Shown here: positions 33,201-42,132 of the stretch, piece after piece
Layout: each line of letters opens with the position of its first letter
Numbering within the stretch: position 1 is the first letter of the stretch
DNA from: Angiostrongylus vasorum
Taxonomy: Eukaryota; Nematoda; Chromadorea; Rhabditida; Metastrongylidae
Direction: 5' to 3'
Length of the DNA: 64,000 nucleotides
NCBI GenBank assembly: GCA_018806985.1
Contig: JADANN010000221.1
Location: 682,001 to 746,000, forward strand
Notes under the pieces: model-generated
Told to the model about the DNA's origin: nothing
What the model saw: only the letters and a program-made list of their open reading frames with translations
Databases searched by the model: none
Translations under genes and position numbers: made by a program

Positions 33201-35992
33201 CTTTGAAGAGCTCTTCGTTCACGTCTATTTAGTCTCTTTTGAGGATCGTTAAGCTTTGCAAGGATAGCAGCAATAGTGACATTGCTATCAGAATCCAAAT
33301 TCTGCAAAAAAAAAAAAAAAGATTTAGATATTCCTACACTCATAAAAGGACAAAGCTCTCGGCGTTGATCAATCACTGAGGGATGAGAATTCATTAAGGA
33401 TCGTTGGAGGTGACTGAATGCATATCTGGCCTTTACAATGACTCGCGGTAGCCTTCCGATGCATCGAACCAGTGCTGCTATCCTCCCAGACAAGTCTGGT
33501 ACCAATTTCCCGACTCCGGAGGGATGGAACACTTGGCAAGCCGTGGGCGCTGGGATCGAATCCAAGTGTGTAACGCCAATACTGCGCGCATATCGCAAGT
33601 AAACAAATACTGTAAATACGTACACGTAACGTAAATAAATATGAACAGAAAGTAAATATGTGGGTGTGTGTATTTCGCGATCTATTATAAAGGTTAGATA
33701 TGCATTCAGTCACCTCCAACGATGTTTAATGAAAGCGAATGCATGGCGCATCCCTCACGAATTCACCAACACCGAGAGCTTTATCATTTTATTGTAAATA
33801 TGAATTTACAATCCTATCGACTTTCGCACAAAAAACAACACTCGTACTCATTTAAACTATACTCATTTTTACATCACACCGATAATCTGTACTTTCTCAA
33901 CTTTGATAGTGTTTTTCAAACTAATCTCACTTGGATCACCACGGAAGTTCCTAGTGTTTATTGTATCATATTTAGAATAACAACGAAAAAAATGTTCACG
34001 TACCAGAGTTCCTCACTGAAAGGAACGTTTAATGGTGACGTCTCAAATGTTCATACTTTTCGATGCTACTCGTATTACTATAGCTATTACTGCGTGGGAA
34101 TACAGGATAGGATGTTTCCTAACAGCAAACCAAGACAAGAAAGGGATTATATACATGGACTACCTACAAATCGTAGTCAAGGCCAAAGAAATCCGTTGGC
34201 AGTATCACGTCCTGTGCGCCAACCTTTGTTTATTGCGAAAAAAGTTTTACGGACACTAACACTAATCTACGGGAGCTCGTTGGTCAAGCAATATCCTCCT
34301 GAATTATGACACTAATCAACCGCCACTGTAACTGCACTACAACGACAGAGCTCTTCGAGCACTCGCTTAGCATTGGTAGAGGGAAAGGTGTTAAACCCTG
34401 CGACAGTACTCAAAACCGCTCAGCGCCACACTTCAATACATATTGAAGTTGCTGAAATGGGAGCGTTTGCAACATCAGAAAATTCCTTTCCTCCCGTCTT
34501 CATTTTGTTGACATCGGCTTCTTCCTTTTTGAAAACAATTAGTGAAGCAAATATTGTGTACAAAGTTCAAAAGCTTAACAGAGCAGGTTGTGAAAGAGCA
34601 CCATAAATAAATCGCAAGCAAACTCACTGTATGAAAAGATCATGGAGCGGTAAGGAATGAATCGACATGGGCGAATGGTTTCGGTTAGAAACAATTCATG
34701 GGTAAAAGGTTTACCACCTCATCGTGGCTGAGAGGTGTTCCTGTGTGTCGGGCTGCGATGTACAGCGGAGCGATTCATATCACCCAGCAGGGTCTCCCAA
34801 GGTCAGAAGGAGTCCGGCGTTTCCATCTGGAAGCCTAGCTAAGAATGAACCAATACCAAGATCCACCACCGTTCTGTTATCAAAGTCGCATGGTAGCAAA
34901 TCTCCCTCCGATCAGCAAGGACGGCGAGTGCCTGTGGCGGTGACGACCTGGAGCAGAGTTCGTCCCGGCTGACCTCGGCACTTCAAAGAACCACAATGGC
35001 TAAACCAGCAAAACTCCGAAAAGAAAAGGAACCAAGTATCCAAGTAAGTAAGATATATGAAAAACGGTCGCGACGGATCCGAACGGAAATATATTTTTTA
35101 AAATTTCTGCATGAGCCGCCCTAACATATAATGAGGAAAACCTGAAATTTCTTCCATTCGATTGGTTCCCTTGCACCCCTACCCATAAAGATCTTCGAAC
35201 TTTCTAGCACATAGGTTCGGCTATTGCTAGAGAATTTTTGGTCTTCATTAGGAGTGTTGCATGCCGGTCGAGTCTATTCCCGCTCTTCAGAAAATCGTGG
35301 TAGAGCGACGGTGAAGGCATGTTATGATATGTATACCCTGACGCTCACGAAGAATCACGACAAAAATTCCCAAACAAGTAATGCACCAATCTATGGGAAC
35401 AATTCTGAGTTCTCATTGATTTTGAAAACGCCTTCTCCAAAATAACCTGCTATATAAATAAAGAAACAATGACATAGAACAGAAACCTGTGTGACTTGCA
35501 GTTCTCCTTGAAGAACTCTTCGTTCACGTCTGTTCTGATCCAGTTCAGAACTACACACCCTCGATAGGACAGAAGCAACAACACTACTTACTGCAAGTTC
35601 ATCATCAGTGTTCAAACTTTCAGCAAAAGATGCTTCTTCGTCTTTCCACGCATTTTCCTTCTTCGTTTCTCTTACGTCGGAAAAGACCACTGGATGTTTG
35701 TCAGCTTTGCTGAAGTGTTGCTGAAATTTAAAAAAAACCCAGACTACTTGAAAATGCATTAAAATTTCTCATTAATGAAGTCATTAACAGTGAGAGCGTG
35801 TTTCATAAACCTGTGTGACAATGTGTTTAAAAAAGCCAAGAGGAGAAAAAACACAGCTAGTAAAAAGGTGAGTTCGTTAATAAGCATACAACGAACAAGA
35901 ATATCTGCAGAGTGATCATCAATGTCGTTCCCTGAACCTTCTTCCGCTTCTGTGAACTTAGTTTGAGCAGCCACTGCACCGCATAAATCCAT
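24268..35992 (-). CDS. WRAP53: Telomerase Cajal body protein 1 homologue (WRAP53/TCAB1), WD-repeat protein
   Basis: Twelve exons on the minus strand (35897-35992, 35487-35720, 33182-33301, 32982-33083, 30549-30701, 30291-30461, 27443-27575, 27076-27186, 25755-25873, 24908-25011, 24578-24706, 24268-24445) join in phase to 549 residues, close to the human protein's length. After a divergent acidic N-terminus (about 1-144) comes the conserved WD-repeat region: NFLKLCRFSPSGTYIGTTSA, GDATYDIKW, PIHLW, INHLDELTAAYSIAFSNDGT, GGYN, FTTNQRTCFEVDSTGHYLFS, and near the end the family-typical GERVFPAPR and LQLWCF. In other animals this protein binds the CAB box of scaRNAs and telomerase RNA and brings them to Cajal bodies. 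The acceptor tttttag lies 16 bp before the ATG. Introns hold SINEs and R3 repeats. Exons 1-4 are assigned by phase and position; the link is less certain than for exons 5-12. Confidence 0.92.
25125..25515 (-). repeat. Repeat family R3, long copy
   Basis: About 390 bp from acggtttaccacctcattgt to cggcgaggacgggccatcc, with no obvious terminal inverted repeats. It lies in a WRAP53 intron between exons 9 and 10. Copies at 34705-35045 (same orientation) and 58895-59285 (opposite) span most of its length. Confidence 0.8.
25900..26150 (-). repeat. SINE2 copy, near full length
   Basis: The plus strand has gatgctgatatatttgcaaa, tgtgtctgcggtggggatcg, accacaccatgcgggtcc, then tcagtgccatcaacaatcac and caacccagttaagctt. 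Inverted, the B-box reads GTTCGATCCCCACC. It lies in the WRAP53 intron just upstream of exon 9. Confidence 0.8.
26425..26645 (-). repeat. SINE2 copy, tRNA-like part altered
   Basis: Shares gatgctgagatattcgcaaa, tctctcagttagttttctac, actgccatcagcaatcatcc and gaacccagttaagctgagg. The central tRNA-like part differs from the 25.9 kb copy (ggctagatcgaatctcg), the same subtype as at 52.3 kb. Confidence 0.75.
28345..28425 (-). repeat. Penelope-linked repeat, divergent subtype
   Basis: The plus strand reads gtgcttggtacagaaacc, then gttaatgtttcggcacc and ttcgccttcttcggagcc. On the minus strand: CCGAAGA, a GGC...GCC hairpin, GAAAC. It is like the subtype at 28.7 kb, with ttggta upstream and gttgattcgagtgg downstream. 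Confidence 0.6.
28620..29215. mobile_element. Non-autonomous element with inverted terminal repeats
   Basis: The left end tgacaatatctgaaaaaccg ... caacaataatcaac matches the reverse complement of the right end (attgattattgttg ... cggtttttaagatgttgtca) over about 55 bp. Inside are a hammerhead-like Penelope-type unit (28700-28790) and an 89-codon plus-strand frame of unknown nature. It lies in the 2.7-kb WRAP53 intron between exons 6 and 7. Confidence 0.6.
28700..28790 (-). repeat. Penelope-linked repeat with hammerhead-like core, divergent subtype
   Basis: The plus strand reads aaggttggtataaaaac, ggctaaggtttcggcgcc and accgccttcttcaaagcc. On the minus strand: TTGAAGA, GGCG...GCGCC, GAAAC. 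It shares the ggttggtat leader with the copies at 38.6 and 57.4 kb. Confidence 0.6.
33345..33590 (-). repeat. SINE1 copy
   Basis: Inverted orientation: aaaggacaaagctctcggcg, tggcctttacaatgactcgc, agacaagtctggtaccaatt, gctgggatcgaatcc. The tail lies about 45 bp upstream of WRAP53 exon 3, next to a poly-A run. The A-box end is truncated. Confidence 0.85.
33690..33800 (+). repeat. SINE1 3'-end fragment
   Basis: Sense orientation: atgcattcagtcacctcc, gcgaatgcatggcgcatccc, caacaccgagagctttatc. It is only the last third of the element, inverted relative to the copy 100 bp to its left. Confidence 0.75.
34705..35045 (-). repeat. Repeat family R3 copy
   Basis: About 340 bp from aaaggtttaccacctcatcg to aaccaagtatccaag, matching 25125-25515 in the same orientation with deletions. 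It lies between WRAP53 exons 2 and 3. The 82-codon frame inside it is repeat-derived. Confidence 0.8.
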
Positions 35993-36007
35993 GGAAAAAT
36001 ACGAAAA

Positions 36008-36014
36008 CTAAAAA
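36008..36014 (-). promoter_or_regulatory. Putative spliced-leader acceptor of WRAP53
   Basis: The minus strand reads ctttttag, with the cleavage point 16 bp before the WRAP53 ATG at 35992. The pyrimidine run and the very short leader fit an SL1-type trans-splice site. Confidence 0.45.
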
Positions 36015-36431
36015 GAGCCCATATTCAGAAGTCCACTGTCAACAAATATGCAAATAAGTGATGAAAAGTCACGTAACAACATCAGTCAGAGAGTTAGAAG
36101 AAGATACAATGATTCCAGAAGATGAGCTCAATGAGCCCACCTAAAAAAGTGCTTGGAATTTCACCAGGGAATAAGGAACTGAGCTATGAAGATATTCTCC
36201 CATTTAACACAGTTGAATAGTACTCCTAACTTTACAGCTGACCAATGGCGAGGATAGTACATGCAGCCAGTGGTACACTTACGTTTATCTGCTTTTTTGA
36301 AGGTTTTATTCAAGCTACTCCTTATCTCTATAATTCAACTACTGTTATTACCCCTTAGGATCCAATAGTTGAACCCGTCTTGTTGCCGCATCTAATTGGA
36401 CTTAATTTTCCGTCACATACACTATGAAAAG

Positions 36432-36673
36432 ATGTCAACCCATGCCGCCAATGCACCCCCGCAGCTCATGGCCCCGCTTCTATACTGTATTCTTCGGACT
36501 GTGATTGGCCCATATACGTATTTTGTTAGTAAATTTCGACCTTTTCCAACATTTACTCTCAGTTTTAAGCAATATGCTAAGGTTCTGGTCCATTTCGAAC
36601 TCGAGTGTGTAATGAACAAGAAGCTCGCCAACCATACAACGCTGTCAGCGCTACGTAGTTCGTTCAACAACAT
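36432..36673 (+). CDS. Weak candidate first exon of a small divergent gene
   Basis: An open frame starts MSTHAANAPPQLMAPLL and ends at a consensus donor (CAT, then gtgagt). A possible trans-splice acceptor (ttaccccttag) lies 70 bp upstream, and the gene would diverge from WRAP53. Joining to the acceptor cattatag near 36730 gives a stop almost at once, for about 83 residues. Residues include hydrophobic stretches and no known domain. The opposite strand is also open (83 codons), so this could be chance. Confidence 0.25.
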
Positions 36674-36804
36674 GTGAGTGTGCTGCCACTTTCACAGTTT
36701 CCCACTCCAAACGATAACCCTGACTCATTATAGTGAATGAAAATGTAATGAAAAAATTAATTATTCAGATCGATTTTTTATATGCATAACCCATTCCATA
36801 ACCC

Positions 36805-37098
36805 ATGAGCGCGAGCGTGTCGCAGTGGTTAGTTAGAGGTGCCCTGCAATACACATGGGACCGATCCAGCGCCCGAGTCTCACCAAGCCTTCCATCCTTC
36901 CGGAGTCCGCAAATTGGTACTAAAGTTGTCCAGAGGATAGCAGCACTGGTTCAATACATCAGTAGGACACTGCGAGTCATTGTACAGGCCAGGTATGTAT
37001 TCAATCACCTCTAATGGTGCTTGATGAAGTCGAATGCATGGAGCATTCCTCAGGGATTGATCAACGCCGATTGCTGTATTCTTTATCCTTTATAACTC
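36805..37098 (+). repeat. SINE1 copy, full length
   Basis: The best view of the head: agcgtgtcgcagtggttag (A-box region), ggaccgatccagcgcc (B-box region), then gtccagaggatagcagcact, agtcgaatgcatggagcat and a tail tattctttatcctttata. Sense orientation. Confidence 0.92.
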
Positions 37099-37099
37099 A

Positions 37100-38589
37100 C
37101 TCCGCCGCATCTGGACACTACAGTGTGTACCCCGATTTCGAACAAAGGACCGTATGAACACCATAGTGTCCATGTTCAATTTAGTAGGTTCGAGATTTTC
37201 TTTTACCGCACTATGTACACTCATTCAATAGCTAATCGAAAGCAGATCAAAATAATGAGGGTGAGACCAGAAAAAGCCACCTTCTACACTTAATGATTTA
37301 CAAAAGAAAACCTTTTCTCGAGAAAGTTCACTGACCGCTAATTTGCGTAACAAATTATTGACACTTCATTTTAATCGCTATGGTTATTACATATAATGCG
37401 TGGGTACTGAAATACCGAAATAGACTGAAGACAAGCTGCAAAGTACTTCCAAGCCCTAACAGCAACCTGTTTGCATGGTAGGCCACAGTAACACAAATAG
37501 TGCCGCACATCATTCATTCTTATAGAACGGTACAGCAAAGTCTCTTCTAGAAACCTGTCATGTTCAAAACCGCTCAAGCCTTCGAAGTATTGACAAAAGA
37601 CTTTTTATTGTCAAAAAACCAGAAAGTTCGCATCCGACGAAAAAATTGCGCGTAATCTGTCGGACCGCCCACGAAAAAAGGCGCCCGGCGGAGTGGGCTG
37701 ACACATAACGAACGATGTTTTTGATGACTCGGGACAATTTTTAGATAACTAAAGTACTTTGATAGTTAGGAATTGGACAGTAATAAAGAAGAGACTTTGT
37801 TTTATCGCTGTAATACACTGCATATTATTACTATCTATATACTGTAGACAGGAAGCAGTTGTGTTAGTAGATAAGTTCTACCTGAGTTCACGAAGCCGAT
37901 ATATTTCTATAAACTAGTCATAACTGATGTTTAGGCTCTGATGGTGAATGAACGAACGCATACTGACAAGAGGACCACTCATGAGAACCGACAAACACTG
38001 AAGAGTTGAAAGCATTCTTCTGTGTGTGCCTTCCGATAGGAATTGTTAGGCTCCCGTGGCTGAGAGTAGGACTGCAGCAGAGCCTATAGGTTGGATCCCT
38101 ATTGCACCGCGGATCATGTCCAGAACCAACTTCTTGGGTCATCTCCATTTTGGGAATAACATATGCCATAATGGACAAAGCAAGTTGTACAAGACCAGAC
38201 CACTTATCAAACTTATTAACAGACAGTGGATCTACAAATTTCGCAAAAGATGTGTGTTGATATTGGTTCTACATCCTCTGCAATGAATGCGAAATCGAAA
38301 ATGCACATCCACGAATCTCAACAATTGATGGAGCCCAGGAGGTAAGTGGGACCTATGTGGGTGTCCGTAGATAGCGGTTAGGTGGTTCAACGCTGACCAG
38401 TGGACCTCGTGTTCTTCTGAGATGCCGGTGGATGCAGAGAATGGACTCCATAGTTCTTTTGCACTGCTTCAACTACCGTTTGAGTTCTTACCTTTATCTT
38501 TTTTTTACCTACATATAGACTTGCGCGTGCCTGCGGTCAGCGTGTTTGCACATGTGGACACTCGCTGTTTTTCTTCAATAAGTAGACAC
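37100..38589. other. No gene recognised
   Basis: Short open frames of 60-86 codons on both strands, none with a supported exon structure. No repeat shared with the rest of the window was noticed. Confidence 0.4.
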
Positions 38590-38690
38590 AAGGTTGGTAT
38601 TACAGAATTTACTAGGATACAATGGCTGATGTTTCCGCGGTTTCGCCTTCTTCAGAGCCTGGGAAAATCAAATTGACATGCGATCTACTC
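38590..38690 (-). repeat. Penelope-linked repeat with altered hammerhead-like core
   Basis: The plus strand reads caaggttggtattacag, gctgatgtttccgcgg and tttcgccttcttcagagcc. On the minus strand: CTGAAGAAGGCG then CGCGGAAAC, so the stem is changed. It sits 200 bp beyond the 3' end of a Penelope-like coding remnant on the same strand, the same arrangement as at 63.2-63.9 kb. Confidence 0.65.
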
Positions 38691-38879
38691 AGCAAAACAC
38701 TTTCATCACTCTAGCAGATAAAACTTAACAAAGAAATTTGCATTCGCATAAGAAACAGCTTCACCTAAACACCTATCGTTTATTCGTTGTGAGTATTCCA
38801 ATTAGTTGGTGGATAGCAGCCCCACAGAGTAATACATGGGTGAGCACTGTGCGTGTGTCAGGTCACTGAATCAGTGTGA

Positions 38880-39085
38880 GGTATGGCACTGGGTCACGCG
38901 TGATGACAAGACACTCCTTGCGGTTCATTTTTTGAATTTCTGGAATTAATCCGAAACGCTCCAAGAGTTTTACGCGCTGATGTTTTCGATTCCAGCATGA
39001 GGATAGCGATTCCAACTTCTAAGTCTTCTCCGTTGTGTTTCTGCATCCTGTGCGCTCCTAGTGATCGTCTGCACACGTTTCACAA
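38880..39085 (-). mobile_element. Penelope-like element, C-terminal coding remnant
   Basis: Minus-strand frame: LGAHRMQKHNGEDLEVGIAI then ESKTSARKTLGAFRINSRN. This is the tail of the GIY-YIG endonuclease domain region of Penelope-like retroelements; a parallel remnant (ESRTQARKIMEAFWINS) is seen at about 63.5 kb. Only about 60 codons remain. Confidence 0.65.
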
Positions 39086-39099
39086 GAGATTAGGTACAC

Positions 39100-40650
39100 C
39101 GTACCCAAACCCAAGCAATCACCGTTTCCACCGTTAAATTAGATGTGCAGATTATACCTGACAAATCAATCCGGCCAAAAAGCCTGCCTGCTCTGCAAAA
39201 AATAAGGTTCACCTGTATTCCGGGAGAAAATGGCAAGCTACCCTTGACTATACCCCCCACTGACAGCGCGGCAAGCTAACCTTGGGAATGAATGGCCAAG
39301 GACCGAGAACAAGTGGGCCTCAATCCACTGATCCCGACGGAGCTCCCGATTCAGCAGTATTAGGTAGGACAAGTACAGAGAATTTACGAAAATATGGTCT
39401 ATTAGCGGCTCCATAAATGAAACGGGTAAACAAGTACAGAAACCGGTAACAAAGGTGACCGATAGGATTTCCGCATCTGCAGCTGTACTGGTTTCTTGTG
39501 TGTGGTTTATAACCTATTCACCAGAAATATTTCTTCCGTACATCAAAGAAGCAGAGTAGAGCCAAACGAACTTAATAAAAAGAAATTCTGTAGATAACAC
39601 ATCTTTTGGACCATGTATGAACCACAGAGTGGTAAGATTCTGTTAAAAGTACCATACGCCTTTTCTCCAAGCCCTTATGAACCGTGGGAAACGGTCCACA
39701 TGCATTCCGGGAGCCTTTAAAAAAAAGGAGGAACGCCATGATAACAGTGGCCGTGGATCAGAACGCTAACATCCTTCACCAGAATTAATATAAAATTCCC
39801 TTGGAAGCTTCGCCTTGCGGAAAAAGTTCACCATATTTTCGAAGAGTGCCATTGAAAGAAATAGTAGTAACATCGCTCAACGAAGAAAGAGAAAAAAGCA
39901 AGACTTCAAATCAATTAGAAAGAAATAAACACAAGAATTTATGCTTCTAGAGCGAACAAATTGAACTGGTAAGCTTCTCATTACAGACGCCAGAAGAACT
40001 GCTTGAAATGAAGATGTAAAACTATATGAAGGAAAAAATATGCAGAAAGGAGAGCAGCATGGGGAGAGTTCGGAACTCTCGCAGAAGATCCCGGCAAGCC
40101 ACCTGATCCAACACTCATCGTTAACTTTTTTTGGTCCACTGATGCTTCTAGGGCTATGTTACGCATTTGTGACCAGGGGTTGCCACTTCAACCACACCGA
40201 AAAATTCTGCACACTAACTTAAGAGCAATCTCACAATAACTCTCCGATTATAATCAGCACACATAATATCAAGGATGACTGGGCAGTCCAGATGGTCCAG
40301 AATTGTGTCCCACTCAAAATTCAGGGAAATGCAGAATCTAAAAGCAGGACAGATATCAGGACCTAAGGCTATGGCCACGGACCCATGTAATTATTATGAC
40401 CCAGGGATCATTTCGATCTCGAAAAAAACGAAATAAATGATAGATGTGCAGGAGTCCGCACTACTGATGCAATCCACAGGTTCAAATCTCCAAGCACTAA
40501 AGCTCATTAGTTATAGGTAGAATTAAGACAGCATCTAAATCTGATTAATATTGAATAATACGGATATTCCGTTTCCGAAGTTCCAAAAATCGAAATAAAA
40601 TTTGACTGAAAACAACCACAGAGTCCGAATGAGCCACGTTCTGCAGAGTT
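39100..40650. other. No gene recognised
   Basis: No exon with paired splice signals seen. A block at 39170-39370 contains two ggcaagcta-type repeats (ggcaagctaccctt and ggcaagctaacctt), which may belong to an unrecognised element. Confidence 0.35.
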
Positions 40651-40654
40651 AGGG

Positions 40655-40925
40655 ATGAAGCTCCTGGCGTTGATCAATCACTGAGGGATGTGCCCTGCAC
40701 GTAACTTCACAAAGCATCGTTGGCGGTGATTGAATGCATATCTGGCCTTTACAATGACTCCAGATGGTCTATCAATGTATCGATTCAGTGCTGCTATCGC
40801 CCAGGCAACTCTAGTACTAATTTGCCGACCCTGGAGGGATGGAAGGCTTGGTGAGCGTTGAGCAGGAGATCAATCCCATGCGTGTTGCAGGGCGCCTCCC
40901 ATCACTGCGCCACACCCGCCTTCTT
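40655..40925 (-). repeat. SINE1 copy
   Basis: Inverted orientation: agctcctggcgttgatcaat, agcatcgttggcggtgattg, gcatatctggcctttacaat. The right end is gcgcctcccatcactgcgcc. Confidence 0.88.
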
Positions 40926-40929
40926 CGCA

Positions 40930-42020
40930 TTCTGCAGGATATGAGGTTAAAAATCTACTAGTCGTGCTCCTTTCCACTCACTCCGTAATATTTTTACTGC
41001 TGATACGGGCAAGGTGAGGTCATGTCCACTCGGGATGGATGCTTCATCGTTTGGAACACAAAACTTCCAAAGGATAGGCACTCTGATTCGAGCCATAAGA
41101 TGGAATTTAAGGTGATACAGAATTATTAACTAACAGTTCATTTCTCAATAATCCTGTCTTAGTGATACGTATAAATATGACAAAGCAGCTACATGACAAA
41201 AGTTGCTAAGGAAATCTGTGGATAGAACAATTTTATTGAGCAAAATAACAATCCTTAAGTTTACATTGGTTTTTAACAACTATATAAAGTAACTAGTAAC
41301 AAACAATACTGAAACATTCAAAAATACTTGTCGAGACGAAGTAACCATTAATTAAGCAGTGATACTCCCAAGCAGAACGCAACAAACGAGATAGAAAAAT
41401 TGATTCACGGAAAGATGCTCGTTCCAGCACGGTGACATATTCAGACCACAACGAACGACGAAGATCACCGTCTTGATTCCTTCCTATTTAGCACCAGAAG
41501 ATCATTAGAACCAGATTTCACTCGGAATATCGACGTACCAGAAACTTTGTTCACAGTATGTGCGCCTATCGTAGTCGAAGATCTAATGTGAGAAGCCGAT
41601 TTTCCTAGGGAAATTCCATGACATATGCAACGCTAAGGCACAGTCAAACAACATTCTGTCATAGAATCTCAAGGCGACTTACAATATCTAACGATTGGTT
41701 CACAATCCTTAAGAATCGCTATCTAGCGGCATCCAAATTTAACAACCAATTTCCCTACCATCAAGGTACCAATTACATAGGCCTAATAACAAAACATATC
41801 CAACAAATAGGAAACTTTCCTGTGGAACAAATCTGCTCATTAAAATTACATCTCTTAAGCTCACCTCCATTTACACCAAGAAACCACTAAAAATTCCCAT
41901 CACAGGAAAACCTATATCAACTAATACCTTACAATCACGTGTTGTTCGTGAGCCAACATATTTTCTACTTACTCTAATAGCATGAAACAATGACATGTTA
42001 ACGATGAGCTTAACAAACTA
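40930..42020. other. No gene recognised; downstream flank of SUPV3L1
   Basis: A 90-codon plus-strand frame (41618-41890) has no known domain or splice context. The rest is AT-rich and probably includes the 3' flank of SUPV3L1. Confidence 0.4.
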
Positions 42021-42023
42021 AAG

Positions 42024-42024
42024 A

Positions 42025-42058
<34 letters not shown>

Positions 42059-42075
42059 GTATACATATGCATATA
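42024..42075. repeat. (AT)n microsatellite
   Basis: About 28 bp of pure AT dinucleotides, then interrupted atgtatatgtatacatatgc. It lies just past the stop codon of SUPV3L1. Confidence 0.95.
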
Positions 42076-42132
42076 TATCCAGCACTTCGGGTGAAATCTT
42101 GAGTTCAAATGGTTAAGGATAATTTCTATTCT

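Noticed and set aside
34724..34972. 82-codon plus-strand frame
   Set aside because: It lies wholly in a copy of repeat R3 and is not conserved as a frame in the other copies.
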